From positions 6,487,748-6,551,747 of the forward strand of contig JASFXZ010000035.1 in NCBI GenBank assembly GCA_032209605.1: a stretch of 64,000 bases of DNA. The letters run 5' to 3'. Below, one piece after another: positions 1 through 12,009 of this stretch. The notes beneath the pieces are model-generated. The model was not told the origin of the DNA. It did no database searches and was given only the letters and a program-made list of their open reading frames with translations. The stretch is from Mactromeris polynyma (lineage: Eukaryota > Mollusca > Bivalvia > Venerida > Mactridae). The translations under genes were made by a program, and so were the position numbers. Positions within the stretch are counted from its first letter, which is position 1; the number at the start of each line of letters is the position of its first letter.

Positions 1-560
1 TACACTACAAGCTTCACAACCAAACCCAAAACACTGACAGCCACATGGAACCATCTTGGTAAGAGAACTTACAGACAAAGCGTTTTCAGAAGGGATGTAT
101 TGGTCATTGTCTAAAGATATATGGAGTGGACCATTGGGTTACAACCATGTCACATTACCACAGGTGGAAACTGTATCAGCATAAACAAGTGAATCATATG
201 CATCAGTTGAATGGACAACACATCAAAAAAGAAAGATGTTCATACAGCAAGGATATGTGAGATCTGTATTTTATATACAAAAACACAATGGAGAAGGGAT
301 AAAGGGAGAGCACACTGGAAGGGATTACGGGACAGAAGTTGTGTCAATAAACAAAAAAAATGTCGTTCACAAATAACACAGAGGCCAACAGAAAAACCTC
401 CTGTCAAGAAAGATACACACATACAGGGAAGGGGATATGTATTGACCTTTGTTTAAATGTATAAGTAATGGGAAATGGGATTACCACCATACCAAAGATA
501 ATCAGTAAATTTGTAATCTGATCATTCATCAGAATAATACAATTATGTTCATGATATCAA
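1..560. other. No gene recognised at window start
   Basis: This AT-rich stretch contains short open frames on both strands, but none has a recognisable domain or convincing splice sites. The last part (about 480-560) weakly resembles the sequence at about 14,740-14,820 that precedes the foldback repeat copies, so the repeat unit may begin here. Confidence 0.5.
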
Positions 561-2079
561 TTAACAGCAAAAATGCAATATTAATACAAACTCCTAAATG
601 AGGCTAGAGGACTTACGACTCCTCTGCCTAACCTTGTATACTGGAAATGAACATATGACCCTTAATCACAACCTTAAAGTAAACCTAAATCCCTAAAACA
701 TTAAGACCCAGAACCTTGAATAATTTAAGAAAAGTAAATGAAAAGTTGAAGAGTCGTTGATTGTTGATACATAATCTGAGGTTAAAATCAAGGTGTAAAA
801 TTAGAATTGTCTAACTGCCTATTTATAAACAAGCAGATAGAACAGTTTCGCTTCCACCCCTCAATTTTCCTAAGGGAAACAGAGTTTGCATTGAACATGT
901 CCTTATTTAAATTGAATAGTAGAAAGGATAAATTATGGCCGTTATGAGCTTCAGACCAAAACCGCTCCTTTATGCAAGAATAAGATATATGCAGATGAAG
1001 TATTTGGAATAATTTTAATGAAATTTTGATGCAAAAAAGTTCCGAGAAGTTCCTTAACCTAAACCTTTATATGAAATTTTAGTATTAAATAGTTTCAAAC
1101 GTATCCTCTAAACCTACCATGCACTTAAATTGAAATTTTGATGCAAAATAGCTTCCACATGTTTCCTTAAATGAACCCTAATATGCAATTTTGAGTAAAA
1201 TTAGGTTCCGAAAAGTACCCTAAACCTATCTTAACCCTTATAACTGACATTTTTAATACAACAATAAGTTAATGAAATAGTTATAATATTATTGAAATCC
1301 TAAGTGAGGTTATTTACTGCTTGAAATTTTGAAGCATTAAGTGCAGAATTCCAAAAGGTCCTTAAACCTCATTACCATGTTCAATATGTCTTCATTTAAC
1401 CAACTTAGAATGAAATTTGGAATAGGGTCTGGCCGAAACGTTGCCATATGATGCAAATCCAGAATACCCTTGAATGACACCTAAACAAAACAATTACACA
1501 AGAGAAATAATTACCTAACTCAAAGTTTTGTATCTTAACCTAGTCTTTATGGTAAATTCAAAAATTCTGAGATAAATTGAACTAAAAAATGTTTAAATAA
1601 ATTGATTAAACAGTAAAGAGGAAACTGAAACCATGAACATACTTTCTACATATCTGCCAAATTTACATAACAAGTTTGGTTTCTGATAAATTAGCTTTTC
1701 ACTGTGCATAACATTTACCCATTTTTCAATCATTTTGCACAATTTGCAAAAATACTAGAATGGTGTTCTTGAATCAAATTATTGTAAATCATGTATATCA
1801 AAGGGGGCAATAAATAAGAAAAATCTAGATATTGAGAGTTCATCCTATTTAAGACTCTCTCTTTATATGTATGCTGAGATAGACTTTGAGACAGATCTCT
1901 GAATTAATCTTGTCAAAGAACAAGAACTGAGCATACACTAATGATCAAAGATCAATGTTAAATGTAGCTAAGAAAGGGGACAATGACCAACACAAACCAA
2001 TACATTGACCATAGGTTACCAACTGACAAAAAATTCAGTTGAAAAGCATTCAGAATCATTAAAATGGAAACAAAGTATG
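560..2079 (+). repeat. Foldback repeat family, copy A (diverged)
   Basis: This is a diverged copy of the about 1.5-kb repeat found at 15,522-16,997 and 17,019-18,498. It shares the start block (CTCCTAAATGAGGCTAGAG near 595), the block around CTTATTTAAATTGAATAG near 902, internal degenerate units of about 55-65 bp with the pattern GTTCCGAAAAG followed by TCCTTAAACCTA, and the phrase GGAATAGGGTCTGGCCGAAA near 1,420. The right end (about 1,800-2,079) matches the right arm of the other copies only loosely. It has no coding potential. Copy A lies directly against the first satellite array. Confidence 0.75.
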
Positions 2080-2145
2080 TACAAAGAAATCAAAACTATA
2101 CCACAGAACTAAACCATAAACCAATCAACAGTTCTTAAAACTCAA
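2080..2145 (+). repeat. 66-bp direct repeat, left copy
   Basis: A 66-bp segment starting TACAAAGAAATCAAAAC and ending TTCTTAAAACTCAA is repeated without a mismatch at 3,743-3,808. The two copies exactly bracket the first satellite array. Confidence 0.9.
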
Positions 2146-3742
2146 GGACAGTTTTTTTGTCAATCGAGAAGTTGTCCTAAAAAGGACATTTTTTTTGTCA
2201 ATCGAGAATTTTTTCTAAAAAGGACAGTTTTTTTGTCAATCGAGAAGTTGTCCTTAAAAGGACAGTTTTTGTCCTGAGAAGGACAGTTTTGTGACATTCT
2301 ATAGAGAGGTGTAAATTTATTTTACACAAAGGCCAAAATTTGAAAGTCCCCAGTCAAGAACAAGACGCTGCCTATTCGAATAGAAAGAACAAATACTATA
2401 AAGGACTCACCTATCCAAACAGAGAAATTAGGTTTGAATAGATGTTCAGCCACATTACAGCATTGCCTCACATCCTGACAGGCAGCTCAGAATAAATTGA
2501 TCTCATTGTCAATGTACATTGTGTATTCAATCTGATTTCAGCTCCCATTTAATAAACAACAGTCTAAGTAAACACCATTTGGACAGTTTTTTTGTCAATC
2601 GAGAAGTTGTCCTAAAAAGGACAGTTTTTTTGTCAATCAAGAAGTTGTCCTTAAAAGGACAGTTTTTGTCCTGAGAAGGACAGTTTTGTGACATTCTATA
2701 GAGAGGTGTAAATTTATTTTACACAAAGGCCAACATTTGAAAGTCCCCATTCAAGAACAAGACGCTGCCTATTCGAATAGAAAGAACAAATACTATAAAG
2801 GACTCACCTATCCAAACAGAGAAATTAGGTTTGAATAGATGTTCAGCCACATTACACCATTGCCTCACATCCTGACAGGCAGCTCAAAATAAATTGATCT
2901 CATTGTCAATGTACATTGTGTATTCAATCTGATTTCAGCTCCCATTTAATAAACAACAGGCTAAGTAAACACCATTTGGACAGTTTTTTCGTCAATCGAG
3001 AAGTTGTCCTAAAAAGGACAGTTTTTTGTCAATCGAGAAGTTGTCCTTAAAAGGACAGTTTTTGTCCTGAGAAAGACAGTTTTGTGACATGCTATAGAGA
3101 GGTGTAAATTTATTTTACACAAAGGCCAAAATTTGAAAGTCCCCAGTCAAGAACAAGATGCTGCCTATTCAAATAGAAAGAACAAATACTATAAAGGACT
3201 CACCTATCCAAACAGAGAAATTAGGTTCGAATAGATGTTCAGCCACATTACAGCATTGCCTCACATCCTGACAGGCAGCTCAAAATAAATTGATCTCATT
3301 GTCAATGTACATTGTGTATTCAATCTGATTTCAGCTCCCATTTAATAAACAACAGTCTAAGTAAACACCATTTGGACAGTTTTTTGTCAATCGAGAAGTT
3401 TTCCTAAAAAGGACAGTTTTTTTGTCAATTGAGAAGTTGTCCTAAAAAGGACAATTTTTTGTCAATCGAGAAGTTGTCCTAAAAAGGACATTTTTTTTGT
3501 CAATCGAGAAGTTGTCCTAAAAAGGACAGTTTTTTTGTCAATCGAGAAGTTGTCCTCAAAAGGACAGTTTTTTTGTCAATCGAGAGGTTGTCCTTAAAAG
3601 GACAGTTTTTGTCCTGAGAAGGACAGTTTTGTGACATTCTATAGAGAGGTGTAAATTTATTTTACACAAAGGCCAAAATTTGAAAGTCCCCAGTCAAGAA
3701 CAAGACGGTGCCTATTCGAATAGAAAGAACAAATACTAAGAA
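2146..3742 (+). repeat. Composite satellite array 1 (38-bp hairpin units plus about 290-bp spacer)
   Basis: The array mixes two components. One is a 38-bp unit built around GTCCTAAAAAGGAC or GTCCTTAAAAGGAC, an inverted repeat with a tiny loop, joined by TTTTTTTGTCAATCGAGAAG. The other is an about 290-bp segment that starts GACATTCTATAGAGAGG and ends AAGTAAACACCATTT. The long segment starts near 2,293, 2,690 and 3,085 (spacing about 396 bp), and again near 3,631 where it is cut short. Before the last copy there are at least five successive 38-bp units. A related array lies at 8,236-9,738. No coding frame is present. Confidence 0.9.
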
Positions 3743-3808
3743 TACAAAGAAATCAAAACTATACCACAGAACTAAACCATAAACCAATCAACAGTTCTTA
3801 AAACTCAA
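3743..3808 (+). repeat. 66-bp direct repeat, right copy
   Basis: This is the perfect partner of the repeat at 2,080-2,145. It follows directly after the truncated last unit of the satellite array. Confidence 0.9.
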
Positions 3809-4556
3809 TACAATAGTACACAATCCTAACACTACAGTTATCTACAGATATACTAACTCTAAATGTTGAGGGGTGAAAGCGAAACCAGTCTTTCTGTATT
3901 GTAAGATACAAGATTGATTTTGCTTTCATCCACTCACATTATTGCTCAGGAGGCAGGGGGCGCAACTCCCTTCAGATTCTTCTCAGTGTATTTTAGAAAG
4001 CATACTATGATATCATAAAATATCATTGTGTCAAAATTGAAGAACTGCCTTAACCTTTGCATATTTGTTATACCAGGTAAAATAAACTAACAGTTTCAAT
4101 TGTAGTACTATTCATGGTAACTGTAATATTTTATTTTTCAATTGCATTTTTATATCATTATTTCTAAATAAAATGTAATGACTTCAAACTCACAAGTTCC
4201 AGGAAAATCACATTCCGGCAGCCAGTTCATTCTGATTCGATGATAACCATTGAACATCAAAACTTCTCATTCACACAAAACCTGAAAATGTATACACACC
4301 AAATTCTAAATAATTCCACCAAAAGAAGTAACAATGCAAGGAAGACTGGTTGCATTTAGGTAAGAACATGTAACAGTATTCAATAATACAGCAGTCAGTT
4401 GACCATACAAGTTCTGGGTTGCCTATCAGTACTAACCACTGTTGTTCTTCTGCAAGGAACTAACTTCCCAGCATGTATTAGAGGTATAGTATTAATGACC
4501 TCAAGCAATAGGACCAAAATACTAAATCAAATGAGAACAGACAATGACATGAAGTA
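3809..4556. other. No gene; possible 3' UTR of the minus-strand gene
   Basis: No open frame of note. If the exon at 4,557-4,610 is real, part of this stretch is the 3' untranslated region of its transcript. That is inference from position only. Confidence 0.4.
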
Positions 4557-4610
4557 TTAGTTAGACTCGGTTGAACCCATTCTAGAGGGAGGAGAGCTGT
4601 CTTCATCAGT
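4557..4610 (-). CDS. Probable terminal coding exon of an unrecognised gene
   Basis: On the minus strand a pyrimidine-rich tract ending TTTATATTTTCAG is followed by an open segment reading TDEDSSPPSRMGSTESN and then a TAA stop: 17 codons plus stop, entered in phase 0. The segment is richer in G and C than its surroundings, which fits coding DNA. Acidic, Ser/Pro-rich tails like this are common at protein C-termini and do not identify a family. Upstream exons would lie at higher coordinates and I could not find them. The call rests on the acceptor site, the stop and composition, so a chance match remains possible. Confidence 0.4.
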   Translation of the reverse strand, partial: TDEDSSPPSRMGSTESN

Positions 4611-5284
4611 CTGAAAATATAAACAGTGTAATTTTAAGGTACATAAACAAATAATAAATGATAGAGGTAAAAGAACTAACAAACATAAAAAGTTGAATGA
4701 TGATGAAGAAATGAACATGGATGAAATGATTGGTAAATGTGGTTATAAGAGATTTATGCTGATGGCAACATGATAAATGGTCAGGGAAGGAGGATGCAAT
4801 AATGTGTTGTTACTTAACAGATTCCTGTTTTCAAAGGACAAACTGACATAGAAATCAATGTGACCTACAGAATAGCAATAATTCTTAACAGTAATTCATT
4901 TATGCTGATGTGCATACCACTAGCAGATCCAGGGGGCACATCCGACATCCCCCTAAAATTCCCCAACCTTACAAATAACTATGAGTATAAATACGAAAAT
5001 ATACAGAGATCTTTAAATAAGCGATTTTCAAATAAGCGATTTTGATTTATTGAAGCATATATATTCTTCAATGATGATGTTTATAAACAAAGAATAAAAC
5101 AGTCATTGTCGTTTTATAAGGCTTGAACAAAACCAAAATTAACCAAAAATTTACGCTCCCCAAATCTGAATCCCAGAGCTGCCCTTGCATACACTCTGGA
5201 CATGGAAGTACAAATATTGTTAGCTGATTGATATTGACACAGGGGTCATAGTTCTAGATCAATACTAACTTACAGGATTCATTT

Positions 5285-5352
5285 TAGGTGAAAATGGAAA
5301 ATATACCCTTATCCCGAGACTTGAATGCTCAGTCCTGTGCTCTACCAACTTA
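5285..5352 (-). repeat. tRNA-derived SINE remnant
   Basis: Read on the minus strand, the segment contains AAGTTGGTAGAGCAC (like the internal promoter A box of a tRNA) followed by ATTCAAGTCTCGGG (like a degraded B box). The spacing fits a tRNA head, but the cloverleaf is not intact. Confidence 0.4.
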
Positions 5353-6084
5353 CCCTACCAAACAGGAATATAATGATTATAATGTATAATTTTTCATCAT
5401 TATACCATTGCATATAAATGCATGTTATGCAAAATTAATAGGGGTGTTCATTTTTAAAACAGTTATGACCAATGTTAGCACTTGCTGTTTTATGTCCTTT
5501 ATGTCATGTGCCAGTTCCGTGCATAGTGTGTGGACATGGTCCCATTGTTGCAGTTAAAGTTGTGATAACTACTAAGCATGTTTCTGGACTCAAACATTTG
5601 ACCTCATAAATGAATGTCAAGTACATGATACTACACAACACTATATTTTTACCCCTCAAACAGTCACTCAACAGCATTGATGCAAGATATTGCTATGAAT
5701 AATGAATAATGAAAGTTCAGTAAATGAAATTACTTGAGTATGACTCCCATAAACCCTTCTAACCACAATTTAGTAACATTTTCGACTTGAAACATTTATC
5801 CTATGGGTAAGTACTTTTCCTATATGCACATACATCTATGTGTATGCCTTGTCATGCTTTTAAGAGCCAAATGAAATTAGTGAAGAAAAAAATGGTATAA
5901 AACAAAGAAACAAGTTGTTGGGATGCAATTCCCAGCTTAATGTTTTGTTTTCATCTGGTTTAACAATGTTTTTCAACAATTTTTTCAGTCATATAACCGT
6001 TGTTTCCTGGAACTAATTATAAACCAATAGTAGCTTGCTGTAATTCAGCAAGCAACTCACAATTTCTCTACATATTGAGGACAT

Positions 6085-6185
6085 GACTGTAGCCAATGTC
6101 ATTGAAGACCATAACCTACCCAACCCAGGGGATCAAACCAGGATCTGCCAGGTGACAGTCTGAGCTAGCCGGACAGGCTTCCCAG
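6085..6185 (-). repeat. tRNA-derived SINE remnant
   Basis: The minus strand reads GGCTAGCTCAGACTG (A-box like) and, about 30 bases on, GGTTTGATCCCCTGGG (B-box like). This is the head of a tRNA-derived SINE. The D loop and anticodon arm are too decayed for a functional tRNA. Confidence 0.5.
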
Positions 6186-8235
6186 CTTAAAAAAGCCAAT
6201 TTTAAACAATTTAAACTCTTATTCAAATCCATATCAGCAAAGTACAAAGTGTGTGTGTGATTCTCATCTTATAATGTCAGTATCTAAATATCTAACTTAC
6301 TGAGTAGTGAAAGCCATAATGAACAAAGTATGGAATTTGCTATTTTTCATTTGCACAAGTTGTCAGTATGCAGTTCTAACTATACATGGTCAATATTAAA
6401 CTATTTAAATACATAAAATCAATAGCAATCTTCAATGTAAGTAATGTCCTTGGAACACTCACACTGATATATGTTGCATGCACATCAAATCTTCGTGTAT
6501 GATCTATTCCCATTATGTAATATTAAAGGCACAAAGGTCAAACTATTCAACATATGAATTACCATATATAAATATATATAAAACCAAACTGTTAACACAA
6601 TACACATTTTAACAGTGAAGCAAAAAACCTTTCACCACATAAATCTTTAGTGCTCTACATGATAGCGCTATCCAGAACCCTCTATTCTCAAATATTGGAG
6701 CCAAATATCGGCCCCTTGACCTTGCTAACATTATTGTATGCACTAGGTCCATGTCAATTTCTGTCATGTTATACTCAAGAATTGTACCCATGATAAAACT
6801 TGTTGTATGCACAATATCAATTATTATCTTACTGTACCTATTCAAATAGTAGGATATTTTATCCAGTCTATCGCACAATATTTACATGACCATTCTAAGG
6901 AATGGAGCAATTTTCAAAATTTCATCTTCATATGAAGATGAGTTTACAAAGCCTGATATGCTGCATGTGCAATATCAAATATAGGAACTCCATTTCCTCC
7001 ATACAAGTTGTAAGACCTATTCCATCAACCAAAATGACTGACATTATACACTGATGGGTTTCATTAAATTTAACTCATTTTGGGTTTTCTCTAAAGCAGT
7101 GAACAAGGAAGGAATAGTTCATGGATATTCAATTTGTGATTATACAAGACAGACTGGAAAGAATGTACTGTGTTTGAACTTTCAAGTTTTGTGAATGGAT
7201 GTGACATTCCTTGTACTTCTCTTTCTCCAATTGTAATGTTTAAACAAGTTGTGACAGTGACATCAGTTTGATAATATGACATCAATCCGTTATAAGAATA
7301 AAGGAATAATCAAATCTGTTTTTGTTTTCCTTTAACTTCCTTTTCATTATGGATAATGCTGTGACTATTGATCAACATGCATTCAATATGACAACACAAC
7401 AATACAAATGCCATGCTTTCAGCATGCTTAGTGCACTTGCACTGGGGACAATCAGTTCATACATACACATGTATAGATGCCGTGAACAATACATGACTTG
7501 AACTAATTGCTAGATTTGACGGCAGTTGGAGGTTTCGAAGTTTTACTGTACCCAGATTCAGTACAAGCGCTTGATGACAGCCAAATCTTCACCTTTACAG
7601 TTACAAAATGTGTATCAATTTTCTATTTCTTCATAATAAATAACCTTATAGTCAGGAAAACTTTTTTACAAAGGTAAAGTTCTAAGTTCATGTTCCTTAC
7701 ATATATTTTTTAACATAAATTTTTTAGTTGTAGTAAAGCTTCATGTTTTCATCTTTCAAGAAAAAAACTAATTTTTGTATGTTTTCACATAAATCTGTTT
7801 ATAACTTTGCAATCTTTTTAAACCTTTTATTTCTAAACCTGCATGTTCTTATACTCTTTGCCTATCAGGCACTCTTTATTGAGTCTCATGTAAAAATTTG
7901 GCTCTCCCCCCAGATGAAGTTATACATTCAGTTGATAACAAATCAGCTAATTTTGTGACTGTAAATTAACAATGCAAGGAGCTTGTGTTGTTGTTTCTTC
8001 TTTCATATTAAAGATTATTTTGAGGAACACATATTTACCATACATTGACTGAATGTGGAAGCATTTCAGAGTGATAGGTTTGTTATTAAAAATGACATCA
8101 ACAAAAACTCAGCTCTCGTAACAAATGATTATTATTTAGACTAATTTTGAACCCAACGATAGCTACAAACCGAGATCAATGAGATCAAAAATGGTTGTAG
8201 TTTATATTAATTTTGTAATGTAGCCAATCTATAGA

Positions 8236-9738
8236 GGTTGTCCTGAAAAGGACAGTTGGTTGACAATGAAGTTATGTCCTTAAAAGGACGGTTTTGTGAC
8301 AATTGAGTAGTGTCCTTAAAAGGACGGTTTTGTGACAATTGAGTAGTGTCCTTAAAAGGACAGTTTTGTGACAATTTAGTAGTGTCCTTAAAAGGACAGT
8401 TTTTTTGTCAATCGAGAAGTTGTCCTAAAAAGGACAGTTTTTTTGTCAATCAAGAAGTTGTCCTTAAAAGGACAGTTTTTGTCCTGAGAAGGACAGTTTT
8501 GTGACATTCTATAGAGAGGTGTAAATTTATTTTACACAAAGGCCAACATTTGAAAGTCCCCAGTCAAGAACAAGACGCTGCCTATTCAAATAGAAAGAAC
8601 AAATACTATAAAGGACTCACCTATCCAAACAGAGAAATTAGGTTCGAATAGATGTTCAGCCACATTACACCATTGCCTCACATCCGGACAGGCAGCTCAA
8701 AATAAATTGATCTCATTGTCAATGTACATTGTGTATTCAATCTGATTTCAGCTCCCATTTAATAAACAACAGTCTAAGTAAACACCATTTGGACAGTTTT
8801 TTTGTCAATCGAGAAGTTGTCCTAAAAAGGACAGCTTTTTTGTCAATCAAGAAGTTGTCCTTAAAAGGACAGTTTTTGTCCTGAGAAGGACAGTTTTGTG
8901 ACATTCTATAGAGAGGTGTAAATTTATTTTACACAAAGGCCAAAATTTGAAAGTCCCCAGTCAAGAACAAGACACTGGCTATTCGAATAGAAAGAACAAA
9001 TACTATAAAGGACTCACCTATCCAAACAGAGAAATTAGGTTCGAATAGATGTTCAGCCACATTACAGCATTGCCTCACATCCGGACAGGCAGCTCAAAAT
9101 AAAATGATCTCATTGTCAATGTACATTGTGTATTCAATCTGATTTCAGCTCCCATTTAATAAACAACAGTCTAAGTAAACACCATTTGGACAGTTTTTTT
9201 GTCAATCGAGAAGTCGTCCTAAAAAGGACAGTTTTTTTGTCAATTGAGAAGTTGTCCTAAAAAGGACAGTTTTTTTGTCAATCGAGAAGTTGTCCTAAAA
9301 AGGACAATTTTTTTGTCAATCGAGAAGTTGTCCTAAAAAGGACTTTTTTTTTGTCAATCGTGAAGTTGTCCTTAAAAGGACAGTTTTTTTGTCAATCGAG
9401 AGGTTGTCCTAAAAAGGACAGTTTTTGTCCTGAGAAGGACAGTTTTGTGACATTCTATAGAGAGGTGTAAATTTATTTTACACAAAGGCCAAAATTTGAA
9501 AGTCCCCAGTCAAGAACAAGACGCTGCCTATTCAAATAGAAAGAACAAATACTATAAAGGACTCACCTATCCAAACAGAGAAATTAGGTTCGAATAGATG
9601 TTCAGCCACATTACAGCATTGCCTCACATCCTGACAGGCAGCTCAAAATAAATTGATCTCATTGTCAATGTACATTGTGTATTCAATCTGATTTCAGCTT
9701 CTATTTAATAAACAACAGTCTAAGTAAACACCATTTGT
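8236..9738 (+). repeat. Composite satellite array 2 (38-bp hairpin units plus about 290-bp spacer)
   Basis: This has the same two components and orientation as array 1. It opens with four variant units that carry TTTTGTGACAATTGAGTAGTG between the GTCCTTAAAAGGAC hairpins. Standard 38-bp units follow, with three long segments starting near 8,500, 8,898 and 9,449. The first two long segments are spaced 398 bp. The third is displaced by extra 38-bp units, so expansion happens in the short unit. The array ends after ACACCATTT at 9,738. Confidence 0.9.
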
Positions 9739-11895
9739 ACAATTGCCGAGTTGTTTGTCATTATCATCTATAATGTTGCAATCACAATGAAACCTGACAC
9801 AATCCACCTAATGCACGGTAAATAATCAGGAGTATGACAAATCTCTGATACACCTTAAATATCTTGGTGATCTAATCCTACATCAACTTTTGTTTTAACA
9901 TTTATACTCCTGAAAAAATTCCTCTCATTTACAAGATTTTAACTATTTATGCAAGTCAACAAGACAACCAAGAATCACCCTTAAACAATCCAAAACCAGC
10001 TGACATATTAACACCAGAATGCCTTAAAATCACTTTTTATTAGTAAGGTACTTTTAAGTCTGATAGTACCATATGTATTACTTTTCTTTGTAAAAGATGA
10101 GATCTCAAATCAGCATTACCAATCTTTACAAAGCATTGTGTATCTATAATTAATTACTAATTTTTTAGAAGTCATATACTTCATGACAATTTATCCAATA
10201 ATATAATATGAGGAAAATTATAGGATCTTAAAATGCACTGGTATTTAAAGAAATAAAGTAAAATTAGCCATTAACATTTCCCAGACTATTGCAATACATC
10301 AAATAATTTGATCTTCAACAAGTGTTATAACTGAGAATGTCAAGTATTAAAACACCTATCAAATATCTTTGTAAAAAGATCTCAAAGTAAAAATGTTTCA
10401 TAAATTATATAAGCAATTAATATTTTTATTCATTGTACATGTAAAGTCAATGAATATCACTGTGCATTTTTACCAAGATGTAACTACAATGTATATGTAC
10501 TGCTTTAGACATTAGAGATTTATTCAACAACCAGTGGTTTATGTAAGAGTTGAGTTGTTCATCTAAGTATACCCTTATGTTCTTGTATTGATAAGTGACC
10601 AATGGCTCATAAACCACTGATCTATGAAAACATATTACAGAAATATGTTGACAACCTGCTCATAAATGTATTAAACCTGAGATTGTATTCAGTATGCCAG
10701 TACATTTGTATTCCATTTTCTCAGAATTGTATCATGATTGTATGAAGGGATTTTGCCATGTGATAACCAATGTCTGATTTTGCATTAATTAGTTCTGTTC
10801 TGGTCTGTTAAAGCTTAATATTGCTTTCTCACAAATGGACAAGTGCTTGCTCTATTAGAACAATTAGTATGTAAAAGAATTATACTTTGTGATTTACCCT
10901 GTTGACTATCTAACCATCCCAAGAAAGATTCATTATTCATTTGTAACATTTTTATAATGGATCGAGTTCCTTCACTAATGGAGTGCTAATTAATATTTAC
11001 ATTTTCTAAATGTATTCTTAAACAAAAATGCCAAGCAAGAAAAGTAACCCTATGCCTTACAATGTTTTAAACATGTTGTTTGAGCTTTGGACACTCAATA
11101 ATATAAATAACATATTGTGTAATCATCAATATCTAAGCATATATTGTAACATAATTATTGTCTATGCAATACTATTAATTTTCATCATTTTTTTAATTTC
11201 TCTTAAGCATTTAGTGAATTGTACATTATATTCCAAAATGGTTTCAATTTGTAACACATATAGGTTTAAGTAAGAAAATTATGGCTGTCATCTCAATAGA
11301 ATCTGTCTAAAATCAAGAAATTATAATTTTTTGTGGCATGAACAACAACAACTTTCAGTACACATGTACTTAAATGATACAATACATTTGAATGAATGAA
11401 GTGATAGGTGCTTTAGTGATAATTGTGCTGTATATTGTATTTAGAAACAATTGTCTAAATTTAGCATAACAGGGACATAAGTAGTAATCAGTGGTCATAA
11501 TGTTTTTTCTCCAGTTCAAATACAGTAACATACTTTCCATATGGACTTTTATTATAGTTATTACAGTAAGAGATTGATTTTTTCCATCAGTATAATACAG
11601 TCAAACATGGCTCTACAACAACCTCTTTTCAGGGACCACTCATCAACAAAGCCTCTTTAATTATAGCACAAAGGAATTCTGAACACTGAAGCAAATTATT
11701 GCACATAAAAGATACAAGCAACTTGGTGGCAGGAAAATGTCCATTATCGTGCAATAGGTCAAAATGTCAATATTTAGCTGAGAATGATATGGCCATCTTG
11801 TATGTCTTGAATCATTAACCTTTCTTTCCCAACTAAAATCTGCACTACAGGTCACTAGCTTAATATTTCCATCAACCTATCAAAAACATCTCACT
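9739..11895. other. No gene recognised
   Basis: AT-rich sequence. Short frames such as 11,028-11,273 are hydrophobic, low-complexity translations with no domain. I see no tandem structure. Confidence 0.5.
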
Positions 11896-11899
11896 TAAT

Positions 11900-12005
11900 T
11901 CTTAATAGCAGCCTTAAAAGTAATCCTAAATGTTCTTATTTAAATTGAATAGTTGAAAGGTTAAACTATGGTCCCTATGAGCCCTTAGAGCGCCACCTTG
12001 ATTTG
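11900..12005 (+). repeat. Fragment of the foldback repeat family
   Basis: The block around TTATTTAAATTGAATAGTTGAAAGG and the following CTATGAGC match copy A near 900-950. The fragment directly abuts the gypsy remnant. Confidence 0.55.
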
Positions 12006-12009
12006 ATAC

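Larger units (their letters stand above)
4611..8235. other. Non-coding DNA with SINE remnants
   Basis: Short frames here (for example 6,609-6,878 minus and 7,743-7,958 plus) show no domain and look like AT-rich chance frames. Two tRNA-like SINE fragments are listed separately. If the exon at 4,557 is real, part of this may be intron. Confidence 0.5.
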
